DNA of 9,273 nucleotides from assembly GCA_023430975.1 (NCBI GenBank), contig JAEYYB010000168.1:1-9273 (forward strand). The letters are read 5' to 3'. The translations under genes and the position numbers were made by a program. Shown piece after piece: positions 1-5,455 of this stretch (position 1 is its first letter; every line of letters begins with the position of its first letter). This DNA is from Bacillota bacterium. Lineage in GTDB: Bacteria > Bacillota > Clostridia > Acetivibrionales > DSM-2933. Below the pieces are notes generated by a model. It saw only the letters and a list, made by a program, of their open reading frames with translations. It searched no databases and was not told the origin of the DNA.

Positions 1-26
1 AAAACCACATTCTTTTACCACAGGAG

Positions 27-119
27 TTTGCAAAGGTGAAATCTACTCTGAACGTTATCTTGTATTTGCAAAAGTAAATTCCACTTGAACAAAAATTGGG
101 GTGGATTTTACTTTTGCAA
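27..119. repeat. Cluster of three related repeat units, the last two forming a hairpin
   Basis: Two direct copies lie at 27-53 and 65-90. They match at 22 of 27 aligned positions, with four substitutions and one gap; the core is TTTGCAAARGTRAA. A third copy at 101-119 is inverted and pairs with 66-84 at 18 of 19 positions around a 16-base loop. A 15-base piece of the inverted copy (101-115) occurs as an exact reverse complement at 9120-9134, so the same family sits at both ends of the window. Several short repeats in mixed orientation around a TTGCAAA core resemble the multiple transposase-site repeats at the ends of IS21-family elements. No transposase is present, so that origin is only an inference. 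There is no T-run after the inverted arm, so it does not look like a normal terminator for an upstream gene. Confidence 0.75.
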
Positions 120-161
120 TTAAGTGAGATTTAAAAAAAAATTATTATTTGTCTGAAATGG

Positions 162-190
162 TTGATAATATAATTTTCTTGTGTTATACT
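162..190 (+). promoter_or_regulatory. Strong extended -10 promoter for rpsB
   Basis: The -35 box is TTGATA (162-167) and the -10 box is TATACT (185-190), with an ideal 17-base spacer. TG at 182-183 makes it an extended -10. Transcription would start near 197, giving a leader of about 100 bases before the rpsB start codon. This is the best promoter match in the window and probably drives the translation genes downstream. Confidence 0.8.
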
Positions 191-196
191 ATTAAA

Positions 197-298
197 CGGT
201 AAAAATACGCACACTGGCTGATTTCTGGAAAAGTGCTCCTAAGTGAGTGTTCCTGAAAGATGAAGAGGTGGAGGTATAACTAAAAGGAGGATTATAAA
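197..298 (+). promoter_or_regulatory. rpsB 5' leader, possibly a ribosomal protein S2 autoregulatory leader
   Basis: This is about 100 transcribed but untranslated bases. It contains a near-direct repeat, GTGCTCCT (233-240) and GTGTTCCT (247-254). CTCCT at 236-240 can pair with AGGAG (285-289) inside the Shine-Dalgarno, which would hide the rpsB ribosome binding site. ACACT (211-215) can pair with AGTGT (246-250). Two SD-like stretches occur: GGAGGT (270-275) and the likely real one, AAGGAGG (284-290), 8 bases before the ATG. rpsB leaders in other bacteria are known to bind S2 and repress translation. Whether this one does is an inference, and I could not match it to a known leader fold. Confidence 0.35.
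260..283 (+). CDS. Possible 7-codon leader peptide (MKRWRYN)
   Basis: This mini-ORF runs from ATG (260-262) to TAA (281-283), and the stop directly abuts the AAGGAGG ribosome binding site of rpsB. It includes two AGG arginine codons. Upstream there is only a weak GAAAG in place of a Shine-Dalgarno. ORFs this short arise often by chance, so this is only a candidate. If translated, termination beside the rpsB site could affect rpsB initiation. Confidence 0.15.
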   Translation: MKRWRYN

Positions 299-1054
299 AT
301 GTCAGTAATTTCTATGAAACAGTTATTGGAAGCAGGGGTTCACTTTGGTCATCAGACAAGAAGATGGAATCCTAAAATGGCGGAGTTTATCTTTACAGAG
401 CGTAACGGTATTTACATTATCGATTTACAGAAGACTGTAAAAAAGGTAGAAGAAGCTTATTACTTCATTAGAGAAGTAGCAATGAACGGACAAGATATAT
501 TGTTCGTAGGAACAAAGAAACAGGCACAGGATTCAATCAAAGAAGAAGCTTTAAGAAGCGGACAATATTTTGTTAATGCTAGATGGCTCGGCGGAATGCT
601 TACAAACTTCAATACAATCAAAAAGAGAATCGACAGATTGAACAAATTGGAAAGCATGGAAAAAGACGGCGTGTTTGATGTGCTTCCTAAGAAAGAAGTT
701 ATTAAGCTTAAGAAGGAAATGGTTGATCTCGAGAAGAATCTTGGCGGTATAAAGAACTTGAAGAGATTGCCTGGAGCTATGTTTATAGTAGATCCTAGAA
801 AAGAAAGAAATGCTATTTTAGAAGCAAAGAGATTGGGAGTTCCAGTTGTTGCTATCGTAGATACAAACTGTGACCCTGATGAAATAGATTTCCCAATTCC
901 AGGTAATGATGATGCTATAAGAGCTGTTAAATTGATTACAGCTAAAATAGCAGATGCCATTCTTGAAGGAAGACAGGGCGAACAATTAACAGATACTGCT
1001 CCAGCAGTTGTTGAAGCTGAGGAAGCTGTTGAAGTGGCAGTTGAAGCTGAATAA
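299..1054 (+). CDS. rpsB: 30S ribosomal protein S2
   Basis: S2 is a protein of the small ribosomal subunit, added late in 30S assembly and needed for S1 docking and initiation in many bacteria. The 251-residue product has the classic N-terminal signature EAGVHFGHQTRRWNPKM (residues 11-27), followed by IYIIDLQKT, then ARWLGGMLTNF, the LPGAMFIVDPRKE stretch and the VAIVDTNCDPDEIDFPIPGNDDA block near the C-terminus. Length is normal for the family. The last 20 or so residues are an acidic, Ala/Val/Glu-rich tail (VEAEEAVEVAVEAE), which is usually variable and disordered. The ATG is 8 bases after AAGGAGG. It is the first gene of the cluster, directly behind the strong promoter, and pairs with tsf as in most bacteria. 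Confidence 0.98.
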   Translation: MSVISMKQLLEAGVHFGHQTRRWNPKMAEFIFTERNGIYIIDLQKTVKKVEEAYYFIREVAMNGQDILFVGTKKQAQDSIKEEALRSGQYFVNARWLGGMLTNFNTIKKRIDRLNKLESMEKDGVFDVLPKKEVIKLKKEMVDLEKNLGGIKNLKRLPGAMFIVDPRKERNAILEAKRLGVPVVAIVDTNCDPDEIDFPIPGNDDAIRAVKLITAKIADAILEGRQGEQLTDTAPAVVEAEEAVEVAVEAE

Positions 1055-1063
1055 TATTGTGAA

Positions 1064-1093
1064 TAATATTGATTAATAGATTAATCAATATTA
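1064..1093. other. Perfect AT-rich hairpin between rpsB and tsf
   Basis: A 13-base stem (1064-1076 with 1081-1093) surrounds the four-base loop TAGA, starting 9 bases after the rpsB stop. Only two G-C pairs are present, and no T-run follows on the + strand, so full termination is unlikely. It may protect the rpsB 3' end, set the rpsB:tsf ratio by partial attenuation, or be an RNA processing site. The rest of the 109-base gap is almost pure A/T and shows no convincing promoter. Confidence 0.5.
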
Positions 1094-1163
1094 ATAAAAA
1101 ATAAGATAAATAAAAATTATATTAGGATAAATATTATATTAATATTTTTATGGAGGATTTACT

Positions 1164-1811
1164 ATGGTTACTGCAGAATTGGTAAAGCAGCTCCGTGAAA
1201 GAACTGGAGCCGGAATGATGGATTGTAAAAAGGCTCTTACAGAAGCTAACGGAGATATGGAAAAAGCAATAGAAGTTTTGAGAGAAAAGGGTTTGGCAGC
1301 AGCAGCAAAGAAATCTGGAAGAATAGCAGCAGAAGGTTTGGTAGAAGCTTATATACATGGTGACGGAAGAATCGGTGTACTTGTTGAAGTTAATATAGAA
1401 ACAGACTTTGCAGCAAAGAACGAAGAGTTCAAAGCGTTTGTAAAAGACGTAGCGATGCAGATCGCAGCTGCAAAACCAGAGTATGTCAGACGTGAAGAAG
1501 TTCCTACAGCAACATTGGAAAAAGAAAAAGAAATTTTAAAAGCTCAAGCTTTGAATGAAGGTAAGCCTGAGAAAATAGTTGAGAAAATGGTTGAAGGAAG
1601 AATAGATAAGTATTATAAAGAAGTATGTCTCTTAGAACAACCATGGATCAAGGATAATGACAAAACAATCCAACAGCTTATGACAGAAAAAATCGCTACG
1701 ATCGGAGAAAACATAAACATTAGAAGGTTTGTAAGGTTTGAAAGAGGCGAAGGTATCGAAAAGAAACAGGAAAACTTTGCTGACGAAGTTATGAAACAGA
1801 TCGGTGGCTAA
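1164..1811 (+). CDS. tsf: Elongation factor Ts
   Basis: EF-Ts is the cytoplasmic guanine-nucleotide exchange factor that recycles EF-Tu-GDP to EF-Tu-GTP. The N-terminal UBA-like domain is clear (VKQLRERTGAGMMDCKKAL, residues 7-25). It is followed by the core signature VEVNIETDFAAKNEEF (74-89), whose TDF (80-82) holds the residues that intrude near the EF-Tu nucleotide site. The C-terminal part has the usual CLLEQPWIKDNDKTI segment. At 215 residues it is the short form common in many Firmicutes and Cyanobacteria, lacking part of the second core subdomain found in the roughly 280-residue E. coli protein; this is not a truncation. GGAGG (1152-1156) precedes the ATG by 7 bases. It is probably co-transcribed with rpsB across the 109-base AT-rich gap. 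Confidence 0.97.
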   Translation: MVTAELVKQLRERTGAGMMDCKKALTEANGDMEKAIEVLREKGLAAAAKKSGRIAAEGLVEAYIHGDGRIGVLVEVNIETDFAAKNEEFKAFVKDVAMQIAAAKPEYVRREEVPTATLEKEKEILKAQALNEGKPEKIVEKMVEGRIDKYYKEVCLLEQPWIKDNDKTIQQLMTEKIATIGENINIRRFVRFERGEGIEKKQENFADEVMKQIGG

Positions 1812-1834
1812 TATTAAAGCATATAATATTATTA

Positions 1835-1867
1835 AAATATGGGAACATAATAAATGTTCCTATATTT
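1835..1867 (+). terminator. Hairpin after tsf, possible terminator or attenuator
   Basis: A 14-base stem (1835-1848 with 1854-1867) with one G-U pair encloses the loop AATAA. The core GGGAACAT/ATGTTCC gives it real stability. The following bases are ATATATA rather than a clean T-run, so termination is probably partial. It lies 24 bases after the tsf stop and would lower read-through from rpsB-tsf into pyrH. Confidence 0.5.
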
Positions 1868-1922
1868 ATATATAAAAATATTGTATATTAGAAAGCGTAA
1901 GTAATTTTTCAATTATGCCTTA

Positions 1923-1928
1923 TATAAT
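1923..1928 (+). promoter_or_regulatory. Possible -10 box upstream of pyrH
   Basis: A perfect TATAAT lies 39 bases before the pyrH ATG, after the tsf hairpin. No good -35 box or TG extension is at the right distance. In DNA this A/T-rich the match could be chance. If real, it would give pyrH-frr their own transcript. Confidence 0.25.
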
Positions 1929-1966
1929 GACAATTGCTTTTAATATGAGAATCGGAGGAATTTTTG

Positions 1967-2674
1967 ATGCTGACACCTAAGTATAAAAGGGTTATGTTAA
2001 AAATCAGCGGGGAAGCTTTAGCTGGAAGTAATAAGGTTGGTATTGATACTGATACTATTAATGGAGTTTGTGACAAGATAAATGAGATTTATAAGCTGGG
2101 AGTAGATGTAGCAATTGTTGTTGGAGGGGGAAACTTCTGGAGAGGTAGAAGTGGCGTAGGAATGGATCGTACAACTGCAGATCATATGGGAATGCTGGCA
2201 ACAGTTATAAATTCTCTGGCATTGCAGGATGCATTGGAATCGAGGGGAGTACCTACCAGGGTTCAGACAGCTATAGAAATGAGGCAGATTGCAGAGCCTT
2301 ACATAAGGAGAAAAGCTGTAAGGCACCTTGAAAAAAGAAGGATTGTTATATTTGCCTGCGGTACAGGTAACCCATTCTTTTCTACAGATACAACAGCAGC
2401 ATTAAGGGCAGCTGAGATCGACGCAGAAGTAATTCTTTTGGCAAAAAAGGTTGATGGAGTATATGATAGTGATCCAAATATAAATCCCGAGGCTAAGAAA
2501 TTTGATAAGCTTACATATTTGGATTTACTTCATAAAGAGCTTGGTGTAATGGACTCAACAGCAGCATCACTATGTAAGGACAATAATATACCTATAATTG
2601 TATTTGGTCTTGATCATCCGGACAATATTATTAAGGTAATTCTTGGAGAAGAAATAGGAACATCTATTAGGTAA
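1967..2674 (+). CDS. pyrH: Uridylate kinase (UMP kinase)
   Basis: PyrH transfers phosphate from ATP to UMP to make UDP, a key step of pyrimidine nucleotide synthesis; bacterial enzymes are hexamers of the amino-acid kinase fold, usually activated by GTP and inhibited by UTP. The 235-residue protein has the N-terminal phosphate loop YKRVMLKISGEALAG (6-20), the glycine-rich VVGGGNFWRGR (51-61), the helix DHMGMLATVINSLALQDALE (72-91), the UMP-site segment GTGNPFFSTDTTAALRAAE (132-150) and LLAKKVDGVYDSDP (157-170). The length is typical. A TTG three bases earlier is in frame, but ATG at 1967 sits 8 bases after GGAGG (1954-1958) and is preferred. It is followed after 17 bases by frr, the usual pyrH-frr pair. 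Confidence 0.97.
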   Translation: MLTPKYKRVMLKISGEALAGSNKVGIDTDTINGVCDKINEIYKLGVDVAIVVGGGNFWRGRSGVGMDRTTADHMGMLATVINSLALQDALESRGVPTRVQTAIEMRQIAEPYIRRKAVRHLEKRRIVIFACGTGNPFFSTDTTAALRAAEIDAEVILLAKKVDGVYDSDPNINPEAKKFDKLTYLDLLHKELGVMDSTAASLCKDNNIPIIVFGLDHPDNIIKVILGEEIGTSIR

Positions 2675-2691
2675 TCAAGGAGGTTATGAGT

Positions 2692-3249
2692 ATGAATAAG
2701 GAAGATTATAAACCATTTGAAGAGAAAATGAAAAAGACAATAAATGTTCTGAGGGATGATTTGGCTGGGCTCAGAGCAGGCAGGGCAAACTCGTCCATAT
2801 TGGATAAGATTACAGTGGATTATTACGGTGTACCTACTCCAATAACACAATTAGGAAGTGTTACAATACCTGAGGCAAGAATAATATCAATTCAGCCCTG
2901 GGACGCAAAAATCATAAAGGAGATTGAGAAGGCTATTCAAAAATCCGACATTGGCTTAAATCCAAACAGTGACGGAAAAATGATCAGATTGGTTTTCCCG
3001 CCTCTTACAGAAGAAAGAAGAAAAGAGCTTACAAAGACTGTTAAGAAATATGGCGAAGATGCAAAAGTTGCTGTCAGGGCTATAAGGAGAGACGCAATTG
3101 AACATTTTAAAGCTCAGAAAAAGAATAATGCCATAACAGAAGACGACCTTAAGACTGTAGAAAAAGACATTCAAAACATAACAGATAAAAGGATTGCTGA
3201 AATAGAAAAGGTTGTTGAAGAAAAGGATAAAGAAATTTTAGAGGTGTAA
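2692..3249 (+). CDS. frr: Ribosome recycling factor
   Basis: RRF works with EF-G to split the post-termination ribosome so that its subunits can be reused. The 185-residue product matches the family end to end. The long helical domain carries LRAGRANSSILDKI (27-40), and the second domain carries YYGVPTPITQLGSVTIPEAR (44-63). DIGLNPNSDGKMIRL (86-100), PPLTEERRKEL (103-113) and VAVRAIRRDA (126-135) follow. Most relatives read RNIRRD where this one reads RAIRRD, a small variation. An in-frame ATG at 2686 is only 2 bases after the AAGGAGG (2677-2683), too close to use; ATG 2692 is 8 bases away and gives the standard 185-residue length. It is coupled closely to pyrH upstream and to a small gene 4 bases downstream. 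Confidence 0.97.
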   Translation: MNKEDYKPFEEKMKKTINVLRDDLAGLRAGRANSSILDKITVDYYGVPTPITQLGSVTIPEARIISIQPWDAKIIKEIEKAIQKSDIGLNPNSDGKMIRLVFPPLTEERRKELTKTVKKYGEDAKVAVRAIRRDAIEHFKAQKKNNAITEDDLKTVEKDIQNITDKRIAEIEKVVEEKDKEILEV

Positions 3250-3253
3250 GATA

Positions 3254-3454
3254 TTGAGTCTGCCCGATTTAACAGGATATGTTCTGAAAGATGGATTGGA
3301 AATAATTAAAAATTTTTCATATGAAGTAGATGAAATTAAGGTGACAAGTGAACCGAGAAAAACTTCATCTGAGTACGATATGAGTTACAGGATACTCAGG
3401 TGTGATGTTATCGATAATAAAGTAAGACTGCTGTTAGCAAAACCCCTCATATAA
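3254..3454 (+). CDS. Small PASTA-like protein, function unknown
   Basis: This 66-residue ORF starts with TTG, placed 7 bases after GAGGTG (3241-3246), which overlaps the last codons of frr; the gap to frr is only 4 bases, so it is probably translationally coupled. The N-terminus, LPDLTGYVLKDGLEIIKNF (3-21), resembles the opening of a PASTA domain (PDhxGhxhxxAhxhh). The C-terminal YRILRCDVIDNKVRLLLAKP (45-64) resembles the closing strands. Together they would make one stand-alone PASTA-type fold. I see no signal peptide or membrane segment, which is odd because PASTA domains are usually extracellular parts of Ser/Thr kinases and penicillin-binding proteins. The PASTA reading is an inference from pattern, and no function can be assigned. 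Clean coding, a good ribosome site and tight spacing make it a real gene. Confidence 0.8.
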   Translation: MSLPDLTGYVLKDGLEIIKNFSYEVDEIKVTSEPRKTSSEYDMSYRILRCDVIDNKVRLLLAKPLI

Positions 3455-3462
3455 GAGGGGTT
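3441..3462 (+). terminator. GC-rich hairpin ending the frr/small-gene transcript
   Basis: AACCCCTC (3441-3448) pairs perfectly with GAGGGGTT (3455-3462) around the loop ATATAA. The 5' arm lies within the last codons of the small gene, and its TAA stop (3452-3454) is in the loop. The following TAATTATTATAT is A/T-rich but not a solid T-run. Its position before a 250-base gap supports an intrinsic terminator for the translation-gene transcript, perhaps leaky. Confidence 0.65.
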
Positions 3463-3488
3463 AATTATTATATGGGCTTAGTTTAATG

Positions 3489-3517
3489 TTGTTTTATTGG
3501 TAAAATTAATGTATTAT
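3489..3517 (+). promoter_or_regulatory. Possible promoter for uppS-cdsA
   Basis: TTGTTT (3489-3494) and TATTAT (3512-3517) are separated by 17 bases, just downstream of the hairpin at 3441-3462. The -10 matches consensus at 5 of 6 positions and the -35 at only 3 of 6. It would give a leader of about 180 bases. The gap from 3455 to 3704 holds no ORF of note. Besides this site it contains a perfect 16-base A/T palindrome at 3543-3558 of unknown meaning. Confidence 0.35.
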
Positions 3518-3704
3518 ATATATTGGCAATGGTGATTAACAGATTTTATTAATAAAATTTGATATTATTGGTTATATAAAAAGCAATTAATATTTTACAT
3601 TTGTCTATCGCAAAATAATGTTAATCCTTTGTTATTTGCTCTGCCAAATGCAATATTAATAATGTTTTTTATAGATGAATTGCAGTGATATCTTTGGAGG
3701 CATG

Positions 3705-4469
3705 ATGAGTTTATTTAAGGGATTGTTGAAAAAAAGGGGAAATGATGAGCAAAAAGTTGGACTTGACCCTCAAAATATACCAAACCATATAGCTATTATC
3801 ATGGATGGTAATGGAAGATGGGCAAAGAAAAGAAAACTTCCCAAGATTTTGGGGCATAGAGAGGGAAGCAATGTTCTAAAAAAAATTGTTAGGTATTGTG
3901 ATAAAATTGGGGTTAAATATCTTACTGTTTATGCATTTTCCACAGAGAATTGGAAAAGGCCTAAAAAGGAAGTTGATGAGCTTATGGATCTCCTTTTGGA
4001 GAAACTTAAAAATGCAGAAAAGGAATTAGGAGGCGACCAGGCTCAAATTAAAGTTATTGGAAACATTAAGGAACTTTCACCAGAAATCCAAAAGGAGATA
4101 AAGAGGGTTGAAGAGTCTACCGGTAAGAATTCCGGCATTTGTCTCAACATAGCATTAAACTATGGGGGAAGAGATGAGATTGTAAGTGCTGCAAAGGATC
4201 TTATCACTGATGTAGAAAAGGGCATAATAAAAAAAGATGAAATAACAGAAGAATATTTTTCAAAAAAACTCTACACATGGTATTTGCCTGATCCTGATCT
4301 TCTTATACGTACAAGTGGTGAGAAAAGGCATAGCAATTATTTGTTATGGCAGATGGCGTATACTGAGTTTTGGTACACAGATGTACTGTGGCCCGAAATT
4401 AATGAGTCTTATATTGATGAGGCTATAATAGAATATCAAAAGAGAAATAGACGTTATGGAGGAGTGTAA
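3705..4469 (+). CDS. uppS: Isoprenyl transferase (undecaprenyl diphosphate synthase)
   Basis: UppS adds isopentenyl diphosphate units in cis to farnesyl diphosphate, making the C55 lipid carrier for peptidoglycan and other wall polymers. The protein shows the full cis-prenyltransferase set: IIMDGNGRWAKKR (31-43) with the catalytic Asp34, GHREGSNVL (50-58), LTVYAFSTENWKRP (73-86), LNYGGRDEIV (151-160), and PDPDLLIRTSGE (195-206) leading to Arg208, Ser210 and Glu221. EKRHSNYLLWQ replaces the more usual ERLSNFLLWQ pattern, so a His takes a hydrophobic position. The ORF opens upstream at 3675, but that ATG has no ribosome site. GGAGG (3696-3700) precedes tandem ATGs at 3702 and 3705; 3705 has the better, though short, 4-base spacing and gives 254 residues. 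It is followed after 3 bases by cdsA. Confidence 0.95.
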   Translation: MSLFKGLLKKRGNDEQKVGLDPQNIPNHIAIIMDGNGRWAKKRKLPKILGHREGSNVLKKIVRYCDKIGVKYLTVYAFSTENWKRPKKEVDELMDLLLEKLKNAEKELGGDQAQIKVIGNIKELSPEIQKEIKRVEESTGKNSGICLNIALNYGGRDEIVSAAKDLITDVEKGIIKKDEITEEYFSKKLYTWYLPDPDLLIRTSGEKRHSNYLLWQMAYTEFWYTDVLWPEINESYIDEAIIEYQKRNRRYGGV

Positions 4470-4472
4470 CTT

Positions 4473-5327
4473 TTGAAGACTAGGATAATAAGTGGGATTG
4501 TTGGTATAATAATACTTTTTGTTATTGTTTTTTCAGGCAGTTTTTTTCTTTCTTTATCGGTTTTCCTTTTATCCCTCATAGGAATATTTGAATTTTATAA
4601 TGCTGTATCAAATGTTGGTTATAAGCCTGTCAGGATACTGGGTTATATAGCATGTCTGCCTGCTATTGTTATAGGGCTTAAAACAGAAAACAGGGTTGTG
4701 ACTGATTATCTGGATATCATAAAATCAGCGAATTATATATCATTGGTATTATTCTTAATTATAGTGTTTCTGTTTTTGGTAATAATTTTCTTTCATGAGA
4801 AGTATAACATTATAAATATAGCACTTACTGTGTTTGGAATGCTTTATGTACCATTCTTATTTGCATTTGTTGTTTTGACAAGAAAGCTGGATAACGGCTT
4901 TTACTATATTTGGCTTATTTTTATAGGTGCCTTTGCAACCGATATATTTGCATATTTTACAGGTAAGTTTTTAGGAAAAAGAAAAATTTTGCCGATAATA
5001 AGTCCGAAGAAGACAATTGAGGGGTCTATTGGAGGAATATTGGGCAGTATGGTTCTAACTTTTGCTTTTGGGTTATTCATAAATTCTCAGCTTGAGAAAA
5101 ATATGTCCCATGCCATTCCGTACTATCATTTAATTGTATTAGGAGGAATTAATGGCATTGTTTCCCAGGTAGGAGACTGGGGGGCATCAGCCATAAAAAG
5201 GTTTTCGCGAATAAAGGATTATGGAAATATTATGCCTGGTCATGGTGGTGTTTTGGATAGGTTTGACAGTATTTTGTTTGTTGCACCAACTGTCTATTTT
5301 TACATAACAGTGGTTTTGTCTTATTAG
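4473..5327 (+). CDS. cdsA: Phosphatidate cytidylyltransferase (CDP-diglyceride synthase)
   Basis: CdsA is an integral membrane enzyme that makes CDP-diacylglycerol from CTP and phosphatidic acid, the precursor of phosphatidylglycerol and other phospholipids. The 284-residue protein is very hydrophobic, with roughly seven or eight membrane segments (for example 4-36, 52-68, 88-107, 113-136, 143-165, 185-204 and 218-233). The C-terminal family signature is present: SAIKRFSRIKDYGNIMPGHGGVLDRFDS (from 239), with Asp249, PGHGG (255-259) and DRFD (262-265). SPKKTIEGSIGG (177-188) is also typical. GDWGAS (234-239) stands where many relatives have GDLxES. The start is TTG, 8 bases after GGAGGAG (4458-4464), which lies inside the end of uppS. 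The 3-base gap suggests translational coupling with uppS. Confidence 0.96.
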   Translation: MKTRIISGIVGIIILFVIVFSGSFFLSLSVFLLSLIGIFEFYNAVSNVGYKPVRILGYIACLPAIVIGLKTENRVVTDYLDIIKSANYISLVLFLIIVFLFLVIIFFHEKYNIINIALTVFGMLYVPFLFAFVVLTRKLDNGFYYIWLIFIGAFATDIFAYFTGKFLGKRKILPIISPKKTIEGSIGGILGSMVLTFAFGLFINSQLEKNMSHAIPYYHLIVLGGINGIVSQVGDWGASAIKRFSRIKDYGNIMPGHGGVLDRFDSILFVAPTVYFYITVVLSY

Positions 5328-5341
5328 TATATTCCATAATT

Positions 5342-5381
5342 TTGTCATGTCTGGTAAGTTGTGGCGTATACTACACCACAA
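5342..5381 (+). promoter_or_regulatory. Possible dxr-rseP-ispG promoter with a palindrome over the -10
   Basis: TTGTCA (5342-5347) and TATACT (5367-5372) each match consensus at 5 of 6 positions, but the spacer is 19 bases. A 10-base inverted repeat with one mismatch (5359-5368 with 5372-5381, core TTGTGG/CCACAA) is centred on the -10. This could be an operator for a regulator. The same hairpin, followed only by ATTTCT, could instead be a weak terminator for uppS-cdsA. The sequence cannot separate the two readings. Confidence 0.35.
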
Positions 5382-5404
5382 TTTCTCACGACAACATTAA
5401 GGTT

Positions 5405-5427
5405 GCAAAATCATTCCATGATTTTGT
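5405..5427 (+). other. Inverted repeat upstream of dxr
   Basis: CAAAATCAT (5406-5414) pairs perfectly with ATGATTTTG (5418-5426) around a 3-base loop, TCC; a G-U pair extends it by one. It lies in the dxr leader, 14 bases before AAGGGAG. There is no T-run to speak of after it. It could be a regulator site or an RNA structure that affects dxr translation or mRNA stability. Confidence 0.4.
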
Positions 5428-5455
5428 TCTATAGTTCAGCAAGGGAGTTGAAGTG

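Noticed and set aside
27..119. CRISPR array
   Set aside because: Only three imperfect units in mixed orientation, with unequal short spacing and no cas genes.
27..119. Confirmed IS21 insertion sequence end
   Set aside because: The multi-repeat pattern is suggestive, but no istA/istB coding sequence or target-site duplication can be seen.
460..960. Minus-strand ORF of 166 codons opposite rpsB
   Set aside because: It lies entirely within the certain S2 gene, has no ribosome site and shows low-complexity Ser/Phe/Leu composition typical of an antisense shadow.
3675..3704. Longer uppS start at 3675 adding 10 residues
   Set aside because: No ribosome binding site precedes it, while GGAGG at 3696-3700 points to the later ATG, and the extra residues are not typical of the family.
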